Source: Chryseobacterium gleum (lineage in GTDB: Bacteria > Bacteroidota > Bacteroidia > Flavobacteriales_D > Sanyastnellaceae). From it: DNA of 6,360 nt. Each line of letters opens with the position of its first letter. The first letter of the stretch is position 1. The DNA is taken from contig CALQJP020000151.1 of assembly GCA_943330925.2 (NCBI GenBank), forward strand, positions 1 through 6,360, read 5' to 3'. Position numbers and translations under genes: made by a program. Of this stretch, positions 1-5,967 are shown piece by piece. Below the pieces are notes generated by a model that saw nothing but the letters and a program-made list of their open reading frames with translations, searched no databases and was not told the DNA's origin.

Positions 1-795
1 GTTGAAGGGGCGGGCATCGCAACCGTGAGCGCCGAATGCGCTGCATTCCTGTTCGTTCTTATTTACACACTGCTTCGACACAACGACGACGTGAACCTGG
101 AGCTTCACCCCGAAGGATATGCCGCTCGCAAGTGGCTGTTCAAAGTACCCACTCACTTCACCTCGTCTCTTGTCAAGCTGGGCGGACCGCTTGCTTTGCA
201 AATGGTGCTGAGCTTAGGCATCTGGACGGTATTCTATGAGTTTGTGGAGAGCATGGGAGAGTCGGAATTGCAGGCATCGTTTATCGTTCGAAACATGTAT
301 ACGCTCGCCTACATCAGCGTTGGAGGATTCAGCACGGTTGCGAAAACGTACATCTCGGGCCTCATTGCAGAGCGCAGGCAAAGTGAATTGCACACTGTGA
401 TGAAACGCCTCATGTTTCTCAACTTCTGCACCATTGCATTGCTCACCCATGGGCTATGGCTTTATCCGGAATGGATAGCCGGGCACTTCACACACGATGC
501 GCATGTGATAGAGCAAACCGTAGACACCATGATAATTGTATTGCCGGCTATGCTCACGTTTGCGTTCACGAGTATTCTGCTGGCAACCGTAGAAGGCAGT
601 GGCAATACAATTGCCGGGTTTGTGGTAGAAATGTGCACTGTCATCATCTATGTTGCATCAGCCTACGTGATGATTTACAACTGGCACTGGCCCATCCATC
701 TTGTGTGGCTGGCCGACTGGGTTTACTTCATCGCGCTCGGCTTTTTTTCGATGCTTTTCCTGTGGAATGGGAAATGGAAGTGGAAGGAGGTGTGA
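1..795 (+). CDS. MATE-family efflux transporter, C-terminal part (5' end outside window)
   Basis: The frame is open from base 1, and the residues before the first GTG (VEGAGIAT) continue the family pattern, so the gene begins upstream of the window. I see 264 codons. MATE proteins are about 450 residues, so roughly the first 190 residues are missing. The visible part holds the end of one membrane helix (residues about 9-27), a linker, then about six further hydrophobic segments, fitting the second six-helix half of a MATE fold. Family-like stretches are the LGGPLALQMVLSLGIWTVF helix, the GGFSTVAKTYISGLIAERR loop after the next helices, and LPAMLTFAFTSILLATVEGSG near residues 180-200. The tail is short and basic (WNGKWKWKEV). 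MATE proteins export cationic drugs or metabolites across the inner membrane using Na+ or H+ gradients; the substrate here cannot be told. A related polysaccharide flippase is the alternative, but the motifs favour MATE. The stop codon runs straight into a heptamer repeat array. Confidence 0.82.
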   Translation, partial: VEGAGIATVSAECAAFLFVLIYTLLRHNDDVNLELHPEGYAARKWLFKVPTHFTSSLVKLGGPLALQMVLSLGIWTVFYEFVESMGESELQASFIVRNMYTLAYISVGGFSTVAKTYISGLIAERRQSELHTVMKRLMFLNFCTIALLTHGLWLYPEWIAGHFTHDAHVIEQTVDTMIIVLPAMLTFAFTSILLATVEGSGNTIAGFVVEMCTVIIYVASAYVMIYNWHWPIHLVWLADWVYFIALGFFSMLFLWNGKWKWKEV

Positions 796-827
796 GTGAG
801 TGCGAGGTGCGACGTGCGACGTGCGCG
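793..827 (+). repeat. Heptamer array A, consensus GTGCGAN
   Basis: From 800 to 827 there are four units in exact 7-bp phase, GTGCGA followed by G, C and C, then a last unit GTGCGCG. A weaker unit (TGAGTGA, 793-799) precedes them and contains the TGA stop of the MATE gene. Written in another phase the unit is GANGTGC, the reverse complement of array B further down the same spacer. The function is unknown. Confidence 0.75.
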
Positions 828-830
828 TCA

Positions 831-870
831 CGATATTCCGATGGTAGGGGCGCATGGCAATGCGTCCTTA
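831..870 (+). repeat. REP-like element 1 (GTAG head plus hairpin)
   Basis: A CGATATT start is followed by GATGGTAGG and a strong imperfect hairpin. Bases 845-855 pair with 860-870 (11 bp including two G-T pairs) around a four-base GGCA loop. The core reads CGCAT-loop-ATGCGTCC. A GTAG tetranucleotide (844-847) at the foot of a palindrome is the layout of bacterial REP elements, which are known substrates of RAYT (IS200-like Y1) transposases. The element shares its CGAWATT, GAYGGTAGG and CGCAT...ATGCGT blocks with the copy after lon. There is no T-tract, so it is not a classical terminator, although the stem could stop or protect the MATE transcript. Confidence 0.6.
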
Positions 871-871
871 A

Positions 872-906
872 GTTGCGAAGCACGAGGTATTAGGTATTAG
901 GTGTGG
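872..906 (+). repeat. Heptamer array A2, consensus GGTATTA
   Basis: This is a short run of five units in 7-bp phase directly after REP-like element 1. The two central units (886-892 and 893-899) are identical GGTATTA; the outer units are divergent (GTTGCGA, AGCACGA, GGTGTGG). The central unit belongs to the same family as array E after lon (GGTAATA in this phase) and, inverted, as array D before the GlmU-family gene (TACCTAA). Confidence 0.65.
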
Positions 907-914
907 CGTTCATA

Positions 915-956
915 GCACATCGCACATCGCACTTCGCACTTCGCACCGCGCATTTC
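915..956 (+). repeat. Heptamer array B, consensus GCACWTC
   Basis: Six contiguous units lie in exact 7-bp phase: GCACATC twice, GCACTTC twice, then the divergent GCACCGC and GCATTTC. The reverse complement of the unit is GAWGTGC, so this array is array A (800-827) in opposite orientation, about 90 bp away. It ends only three bases before the putative porQ -7 box. Confidence 0.8.
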
Positions 957-958
957 CC

Positions 959-966
959 TATCTTCG
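959..966 (+). promoter_or_regulatory. Putative porQ promoter, -7 box TATCTTCG
   Basis: TATCTTCG differs by one base from the Bacteroidota sigma-ABfr -7 consensus TAnnTTTG. It lies 36 bp before the porQ ATG, leaving a leader of about 30 nt. The sequence before lon (TATCTTGC) resembles it closely. No TTTG -33 box is visible at the expected distance, since the upstream bases belong to heptamer array B. Confidence 0.45.
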
Positions 967-1002
967 CACAATAACCAACCTCCACATTCGTTTTCGCAGC
1001 CG

Positions 1003-2040
1003 ATGTCAAAAATGTACTTTTTCGCTTTAGCCGCATTGCTCCTGTTTTCCTGTGCGTTGCATGCGCAAATCGGCGGGCTTACTTCTTTTAATTACTCCAA
1101 CATTCCCGGGTCTGCGCGTGTGGCTGCCATGGGGGGAAATTATTTCGCAGTGAAGGATGGCGACGTTCATTTGGCTCAATTCAATCCTTCGCTGCTCGAC
1201 AGCAACATGCACCAAAAAATCGGGCTGAGCTTCGTCGATTATTTTGATGGTATTGCAATGGGCTACGCAACCTACGCTCACCGCGTGAAGCCGCGTTTAA
1301 CCCTCGGAAGCACATTGCAATACTGCAACTACGGCGATCAAACAGAACTGGACGCACTCGGTTTCGAACTCGGACAATTTTCAGCCTCCGATTACACCTG
1401 GACAGTAAGCGCGGGGTATCAAATAGACAGCTTGTGGAGTGGTGGACTAGCGGTGAAGACCTTGTATTCGGCATTGGCCAACTACACCTCAACAGCCTTG
1501 GCACTCGAGGGTGGGTTTACCTACAACAAGGCCTCCAAAAACTTTTCTGCTTCTTTGGTGTTCAGCAACCTCGGATATCAACTGAACACCTTCACGGAAG
1601 GCAACCGCGAGAAACTGCCGTTTCAAATGCAAATTGGAATCGCAAAACGTCCGGCACACGCACCCTTCCGATTCTCGCTGGTGTATTCCAACATGCAACG
1701 CTGGGATCTTGTTTGGCAAAACCCCAACCGGGTCATCATTACCGACCCCATTACAGGAGAAGTCATCGAGAAGGATAAATGGGAGCTGGGAGATAAATTC
1801 ATGCGTCACGTTACTGTTGGCTCCGAGTTCATTCTTTCGAAAAACATGCACTTGCGCATTGGCTACAATTACCGCAAACGCCAGGAACTGAAACTGGAAG
1901 ACAAACCCGGTATGGCCGGCTTCTCGTATGGATTCGGTATTCGCGTTTCGAAGTTCCACATCAGCTACGGCCGATCTATTTATCACCTCGCCGGCCCGAG
2001 CAATCACATCAGCGTGACGACGGCGATAGGCGCGTGGTAG
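1003..2040 (+). CDS. porQ: Type IX secretion system protein PorQ
   Basis: PorQ is an outer-membrane beta-barrel of the FadL/PorV-like group. In Porphyromonas gingivalis it works with PorU, PorV and PorZ in the cell-surface complex that cleaves the sorting signal of T9SS cargo and attaches the cargo to the surface. The 345-residue length is usual for the family. The N-terminus is a signal peptide, with a hydrophobic core at about residues 4-19 and likely cleavage after A21 (ALHA/Q). Cys17 follows LFS, but this is a poor lipobox. The mature N-terminus has the family pattern: GG, FNYSNIPGSARVAAMGG, a D-G-D turn and FNPSLLD. The rest alternates short amphipathic strands and turns, and the chain ends in an aromatic residue (AIGAW), as outer-membrane barrels often do. 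The ATG at 1003 gives the fuller signal peptide; an in-frame ATG at 1012 is the alternative. There is no Shine-Dalgarno site. Another PorV/FadL-like barrel remains possible but is less likely. No other T9SS gene is in the window. Confidence 0.82.
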   Translation: MSKMYFFALAALLLFSCALHAQIGGLTSFNYSNIPGSARVAAMGGNYFAVKDGDVHLAQFNPSLLDSNMHQKIGLSFVDYFDGIAMGYATYAHRVKPRLTLGSTLQYCNYGDQTELDALGFELGQFSASDYTWTVSAGYQIDSLWSGGLAVKTLYSALANYTSTALALEGGFTYNKASKNFSASLVFSNLGYQLNTFTEGNREKLPFQMQIGIAKRPAHAPFRFSLVYSNMQRWDLVWQNPNRVIITDPITGEVIEKDKWELGDKFMRHVTVGSEFILSKNMHLRIGYNYRKRQELKLEDKPGMAGFSYGFGIRVSKFHISYGRSIYHLAGPSNHISVTTAIGAW

Positions 2041-2042
2041 AG

Positions 2043-2105
2043 GGACGAATGACGAGTGGCGAATGACTAGTGACTAGTGACGAATGACAAATGACAAATG
2101 GAAAA
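2043..2105 (+). repeat. Heptamer array C, consensus TGACNAN
   Basis: Nine contiguous units lie in strict 7-bp phase, beginning two bases after the porQ stop codon. The core is TGAC followed by a variable triplet: GAG, TAG (twice in a row), GAA, AAA (twice in a row). The first (GGACGAA), third (TGGCGAA) and last (TGGAAAA) units are divergent. The family differs from arrays D and E, although all share the 7-bp period. About 25 bp of unrepeated sequence separates it from array D. Confidence 0.85.
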
Positions 2106-2130
2106 TTTCAGCATAAGCAAGTACATGTAA

Positions 2131-2193
2131 TACCTCACACCTCATGCCTCATACCTAATAACTGATACCTAATACCTATCCCCTATCCCCTCA
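2131..2193 (+). repeat. Heptamer array D, consensus TACCTMA, reaching the start codon of the next gene
   Basis: Nine contiguous heptamers in strict phase make up the whole sequence before the GlmU-family gene; the final unit, CCCCTCA, supplies the A of its ATG. Units include TACCTCA, CACCTCA, TGCCTCA, TACCTAA (twice), TACCTAT and CCCCTAT. The reverse complement, TTAGGTA, is the family of arrays A2 and E. The array takes the place where a ribosome binding site would lie, and I see no convincing -7 box inside it. Confidence 0.85.
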
Positions 2194-3365
2194 TGCAAAT
2201 AGTCCTTTTCGAAGATCATCTCTGGAGTCGTTTTTTACCGCTCGTATACACACGCCCTGTAGGCGATTTGCGCATGGGCATGATGACCATGTCGCGGCGT
2301 TATGCGCGTGCGCTCAATACCGAGGTTGTTCATGATTGCCGCCTGACGCTGCGAACCCTTTTCGCTCAACCATCGGCACAAATGCAACTGCATGTGAACG
2401 CGAGGCTCTTCCCTACCAGCTCTTTATTGAACGAACTGAAATCGATGCTGCCGGGCGATGTGCTCAAGAAAGGAGAAACGGTGCTTGCCCGCTGCTCCGA
2501 CAGCATGGGGAGTCAAGGTGAACACGTGTTGGAATCGAAAGCAGAGTTGCAATGGATTGAACGCATTACCGATTTGTTTTCGCTCAATGCCATGGCGATG
2601 AATTTCGACTTCGGTCTGCTGCCGAAAAACAAAGCCATTGAAGCTTTGCATCCGTCCAACACGGTTATCGGTGACCCGGAGTTGCTCTTTGTGCATGAAA
2701 CAGCCAAGGTGTATGCATCGACTTTCAATACACTGGACGGCCCCATCTACATCGACGCAGATGCTGAAGTGATGGAGGGATCGCACATTCGCGGTGGTTT
2801 TTATTTGGGTGAACATGCCACCTTGAAGTTGGGAACAAAAATTTACGGCGCCACCACCATCGGGCCACAGTGCAAGGTGGGCGGTGAAGTATCGAACTCC
2901 ATTTTCTTCGGTCATTCCAACAAAGCACACGATGGCTTCGTAGGCAACTCGCTCATTGGTGAATGGTGCAACCTGGGCGCCGACACGAATACTTCCAATT
3001 TGAAGAACAACTACTCCAACGTAAAAATATGGAGCTACGCTAAGGCCGATTTCGATGACACCGGACTGACATTTTGCGGGCTCATCATGGGCGATCACAG
3101 CAAATGTGGCATCAATACCATGTTCAATACCGGAACAGTTGCAGGCGTGAATGCCAACATATTCGGTGGCGGGTTTCCCGATAAACACGTCCCTTCCTTT
3201 TCGTGGGGTGGCCCTGAAGGCTGGGAAGAATACAACCCTGAAAAAGCCTTTGCTACCATCCACAAAGTGATGCAGCGCCGATCGCAACAATTGACCGACG
3301 ATATGCGCGAACTGCTCCTATCCATCTTCGAGGAAACAGCACAAGATCGCAACAGCGCGTCATAA
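2193..3365 (+). CDS. GlmU-family sugar nucleotidyltransferase/acyltransferase (alternative bacterial GlmU)
   Basis: Its likely role is two late steps to UDP-N-acetylglucosamine in the cytoplasm: acetylation of glucosamine-1-phosphate and uridylyl transfer. This would feed peptidoglycan and lipid A synthesis. It matches the short GlmU-like proteins of Bacteroidota (about 390 residues) rather than classical GlmU (about 450). The N-terminal domain lacks the usual LxAGxGTRM loop; instead it has LFEDHLWSRFLPLVYTRPVG, then DLRMG, at about residues 5-29. A left-handed beta-helix of hexapeptide repeats spans about 160-320 (for example GPIYIDADAEV and GATTIGPQCKV). Within it, AHDGFVGNSLIGEWCNLGA resembles the GlmU acetyltransferase site, with H246 as the probable catalytic base. 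The C-terminus has PSFSWGG and a helical tail. The ATG at 2193 is the only ATG after the in-frame stop at 2163-2165, and there is no Shine-Dalgarno site. The enzyme class is well supported; the exact sugar substrate is inferred. Confidence 0.83.
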   Translation: MQIVLFEDHLWSRFLPLVYTRPVGDLRMGMMTMSRRYARALNTEVVHDCRLTLRTLFAQPSAQMQLHVNARLFPTSSLLNELKSMLPGDVLKKGETVLARCSDSMGSQGEHVLESKAELQWIERITDLFSLNAMAMNFDFGLLPKNKAIEALHPSNTVIGDPELLFVHETAKVYASTFNTLDGPIYIDADAEVMEGSHIRGGFYLGEHATLKLGTKIYGATTIGPQCKVGGEVSNSIFFGHSNKAHDGFVGNSLIGEWCNLGADTNTSNLKNNYSNVKIWSYAKADFDDTGLTFCGLIMGDHSKCGINTMFNTGTVAGVNANIFGGGFPDKHVPSFSWGGPEGWEEYNPEKAFATIHKVMQRRSQQLTDDMRELLLSIFEETAQDRNSAS

Positions 3366-3401
3366 AGTCAGTCTTTATCGCTTGGCATATCCCTTGAAAA
3401 C

Positions 3402-3423
3402 AGCCCCGCCTCACAACGGGGCT
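3402..3423 (+). terminator. Terminator-like hairpin after the GlmU-family gene
   Basis: AGCCCCG (3402-3408) pairs perfectly with CGGGGCT (3417-3423) around an eight-base loop, and a short A-run precedes the stem. The sequence after it (CCTTATCTT) is only moderately T-rich, so termination may be weak. The hairpin lies 36 bp after the stop codon and three bases before the lon -7-like box, marking the boundary between two transcripts. Confidence 0.6.
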
Positions 3424-3426
3424 CCT

Positions 3427-3434
3427 TATCTTGC
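3427..3434 (+). promoter_or_regulatory. Putative lon promoter, -7 box TATCTTGC
   Basis: TATCTTGC resembles the Bacteroidota -7 consensus TAnnTTTG with one T missing, and is close to the box before porQ. It leaves 18 bp to the lon ATG, so the leader would be only about 10-15 nt. No TTTG -33 box is visible at normal spacing; the nearest TTG (3394-3396) is too far. The terminator hairpin occupies the -10 to -35 region. No heat-shock element such as CIRCE is seen. Confidence 0.45.
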
Positions 3435-3452
3435 CCCCATAAGCTGAACAGC

Positions 3453-5861
3453 ATGAAAGAATGGAAACAATACTTGGCCAACCCTGAAGTGGAAGACCAT
3501 GAATATATACCGCTCATCACACCTGAAGATGAAGAGCAAATGGACAATGAGCACACTCCCGAAGTGTTGCCCATTTTGCCTTTACGCAACACCGTGCTCT
3601 TCCCCGGTGTTGTAATACCCATTACGGTAGGACGCGACAAGAGCATTCGCCTGGTGCAGGAAGCGAACAAGGGCAACAAGGTGATTGGTGTTGTAACACA
3701 AACCAACCCCGACATCGAAGAGCCTACGTTCGAAGATCTGCATCGTATTGGTACGCAAGCCAGCATCATGCGCATGTTGCGTATGCCCGATGGCAGCACA
3801 ACCGTTATTCTGCAAGGAAAAAAGCGTTTCGAAATAACAGGCTTGGTTTCTACCGACCCTTACTTCTCAGCGCAGGTGCAGGTTTATCCTGAAAAAAATC
3901 GCAACAACGAAAGCAAAGAGCAACAAGCGCTTTTTGAATCGCTCAAAGAAATTTCACTGAAGATTATTCACCTATCGCCCGACATTCCGAACGAAGCGTC
4001 GATGGCCATTAAGAATATACACGGGCTGAGTTTCCTTACGAATTTCATCTCTTCGAACATGAAGGTTGAAACATCGGAAAAGCAAATGCTCCTCGAGATT
4101 GCAGACTTAGGACAACGCGCATCGAAAGTGCTGGAGTTGCTCAACAAGGAAATGCAGATGCTGGAGATGAAAAATGAAATTCAGAAGAAGGTTCACACCG
4201 ACATCAGCAAGCAACAGCGCGAATACTTCCTGCAACAGCAAATGAAGCAGATACAGGACGAGCTCGGCGCCAACCCGATGAAGGAAGAGATTGAAGAGAA
4301 GAAGCGCCGTGCAATAGACAAGCAATGGCCGGAACATGTTGCCAAAGCTTTTGTAAAAGAAATAGGAAAGCTGGAGCGTATGAATCCGCAAGCCGGCGAA
4401 TACAGTGTGCAGGCCAATTACGTGGACACACTCCTCGACTTGCCGTGGAGCGAATACAGCGACGATAACTTCGATTTGAAACATGCAAAGGAAGTGCTCG
4501 ACCGCGATCATTTCGGTTTGGAAAAAGTGAAAGAGCGAATCATCGAGCACTTGGCCGTGGTGAAAATAAAAGGCGACATGAAAGCGCCCATCCTTTGTTT
4601 GTACGGACCTCCGGGCGTGGGTAAAACGTCGCTCGGAAAATCGATTGCAGAAGCACTCGGTCGAAAATATGTGCGCATGGCCTTGGGCGGCTTGCACGAT
4701 GAGGCGGAAATACGCGGACACCGGAAAACGTACATTGGCGCCATGCCAGGGCGCATACTTCAATCGTTGAAAAAATCGGGCACATCGAACCCTTTGTTTG
4801 TGCTCGATGAAATTGACAAGGTGGGACAAGGTATTCACGGTGACCCTTCGAGTGCCCTGCTCGAAGTGCTCGACCCGGAGCAGAACCATGCGTTTTACGA
4901 CAATTATGTAGAGCTCGATTACGACCTGTCGAAGGTAATGTTTATAGCTACCAGCAATTCACTCAGCACCATACAACCCGCGCTGCGCGACCGATTGGAG
5001 ATTATCGAGGTGACAGGTTACACGGTTGAAGAAAAGCTTGAAATAGCCAAGCGACACCTCGTACCGAAACAACTTCGCGAAAATGGAATTACACAAACCA
5101 ACATCCGTTTTAGCGATGCTGTGTTGGTAAAACTGATTGAAGAATACACCAACGAAAGCGGTGTTCGTTCGCTAGAAAAACGCATTGGCAAACTCGTTCG
5201 CAACCGCGCCAAACAAATTGCGATGGAGGAGAAATTCACCACCGATTTGAATGTAGAAGAAGTGTTGAAAGTGCTCGGTCCTTCGTATGAAAAAGACAAG
5301 TACACCGACAACGATACTCCGGGTGTTGTAACGGGGCTTGCGTGGACCCCAACAGGCGGCGACATCCTCTTCATAGAAACATCGCTCACACGTGGAAAAG
5401 GAAAGCTAACACTCACCGGCAATCTGGGCGATGTGATGAAAGAGAGCGCGGTCATAGCGCTGGAATATTTGAAAGCACACTCAGAACTGTTAGAGCTGGA
5501 CGACGAAATTTTCGACACTAAAAACGTACACGTGCACGTGCCTCAAGGTGCCGTACCCAAAGACGGACCTTCGGCCGGTATTACGATTCTTACCGCGCTC
5601 GCATCGGCCTTCACCGGTCGCAGAGTAAAGAAATTCCTGGCCATGACCGGTGAAATAACGCTGCGCGGCAAAGTGCTTCCCGTAGGTGGAATCAAAGAGA
5701 AAATACTCGCAGCCAAACGCGCAGGCATCAAAGAAATTATTCTGTCGGAGCGCAACCGCAAAGACATCGACGAAATCAATGAACGCTATTTGAAAGGACT
5801 GAAGTTTCATTTCGTGAACGAAATGTATGAGGTGCTGGAGAAGGCGTTGTTGAAGAGGTAA
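3453..5861 (+). CDS. lon: ATP-dependent Lon protease (endopeptidase La)
   Basis: Lon is a cytoplasmic homohexameric AAA+ serine protease that unfolds and degrades misfolded and short-lived regulatory proteins. The 802-residue gene is complete, slightly longer than E. coli Lon (784) and usual for Bacteroidota. Domains: an N-terminal substrate domain opening with LPILPLRNTVLFPG (39-52) after an acidic extension (YIPLITPEDEEQM) typical of the phylum; a helical region with REYFLQQQMKQIQDELG from R256; an AAA+ module with Walker A GPPGVGKT (385-392, K391), Walker B LDEID (451-455), a TSN sensor (500-502) and LRDRLEII from about 511; and a protease domain with catalytic Ser707 in PKDGPSAG and Lys750 in GGIKEK, 43 residues apart as in E. 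coli (S679/K722). All key residues are present, so it should be active. The ATG at 3453 keeps the conserved acidic extension; the Met at residue 30 would remove it. The TAA stop is part of the first unit of heptamer array E. Confidence 0.98.
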   Translation: MKEWKQYLANPEVEDHEYIPLITPEDEEQMDNEHTPEVLPILPLRNTVLFPGVVIPITVGRDKSIRLVQEANKGNKVIGVVTQTNPDIEEPTFEDLHRIGTQASIMRMLRMPDGSTTVILQGKKRFEITGLVSTDPYFSAQVQVYPEKNRNNESKEQQALFESLKEISLKIIHLSPDIPNEASMAIKNIHGLSFLTNFISSNMKVETSEKQMLLEIADLGQRASKVLELLNKEMQMLEMKNEIQKKVHTDISKQQREYFLQQQMKQIQDELGANPMKEEIEEKKRRAIDKQWPEHVAKAFVKEIGKLERMNPQAGEYSVQANYVDTLLDLPWSEYSDDNFDLKHAKEVLDRDHFGLEKVKERIIEHLAVVKIKGDMKAPILCLYGPPGVGKTSLGKSIAEALGRKYVRMALGGLHDEAEIRGHRKTYIGAMPGRILQSLKKSGTSNPLFVLDEIDKVGQGIHGDPSSALLEVLDPEQNHAFYDNYVELDYDLSKVMFIATSNSLSTIQPALRDRLEIIEVTGYTVEEKLEIAKRHLVPKQLRENGITQTNIRFSDAVLVKLIEEYTNESGVRSLEKRIGKLVRNRAKQIAMEEKFTTDLNVEEVLKVLGPSYEKDKYTDNDTPGVVTGLAWTPTGGDILFIETSLTRGKGKLTLTGNLGDVMKESAVIALEYLKAHSELLELDDEIFDTKNVHVHVPQGAVPKDGPSAGITILTALASAFTGRRVKKFLAMTGEITLRGKVLPVGGIKEKILAAKRAGIKEIILSERNRKDIDEINERYLKGLKFHFVNEMYEVLEKALLKR

Positions 5862-5914
5862 TAGGCGCTAGGTAATAGGTATCAGGTAATAGGTTATAGG
5901 TAATAGGTTTTAGG
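5859..5914 (+). repeat. Heptamer array E, consensus TAATAGG, starting at the lon stop codon
   Basis: Eight contiguous heptamers lie in strict phase, and the first unit begins with the TAA stop of lon. Odd-numbered units are all TAATAGG (four copies). Even-numbered units differ: CGCTAGG, TATCAGG, TTATAGG and TTTTAGG. All eight end in AGG. In the phase GGTAATA it is one base from array A2 (GGTATTA), and its reverse complement resembles array D. No conventional terminator follows lon. Confidence 0.87.
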
Positions 5915-5924
5915 TAGCCCTTCG

Positions 5925-5960
5925 CGAAATTGACGGTAGGCACGCATTGCATGCGTGCAC
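5925..5960 (+). repeat. REP-like element 2 (GTAG head plus hairpin)
   Basis: CGAAATT is followed by GACGGTAGG and a perfect hairpin: GCACGCAT (5940-5947) pairs with ATGCGTGC (5951-5958) around a TGC loop. The GTAG tetranucleotide (5936-5939) immediately precedes the stem, as in REP elements. It shares the order CGAWATT, GAYGGTAGG, CGCAT...ATGCGT with element 1 at 831-870. An 8-bp palindrome, TTCGCGAA (5921-5928), overlaps its left end. Without a T-tract it is not a standard terminator, but it may stabilise the 3' end of the lon mRNA. Confidence 0.62.
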
Positions 5961-5967
5961 TATTCCA

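Noticed and set aside
456..893. Open frame of 145 codons in another + frame overlapping the MATE gene end and the spacer
   Set aside because: It is Cys/His/Arg-rich out-of-frame translation of the transporter and then of heptamer repeats; no credible protein features.
1045..1070. Possible lipoprotein signal (Cys17) in PorQ
   Set aside because: The residues before the Cys (LFS) make a poor lipobox because Phe is atypical at the second position; cleavage after ALHA fits PorQ better.
1489..2007. Open frame of 172 codons on the - strand opposite porQ
   Set aside because: It is an antisense shadow fully inside porQ with no family resemblance.
2043..2193. Possible CRISPR array
   Set aside because: The repeats are 7 bp, contiguous and without unique spacers between them; no cas gene is present.
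2424..3290. Long open frame of 288 codons on the - strand opposite the GlmU-family gene
   Set aside because: It lies wholly opposite a gene with clear family motifs, is rich in His, Cys and Phe as antisense frames often are, and shows no recognisable domain.
4107..4889. Open frame of 260 codons on the - strand opposite lon
   Set aside because: It is the antisense shadow of the Lon helical and AAA+ regions; the composition is Phe/His/Leu-rich and no domain is visible.
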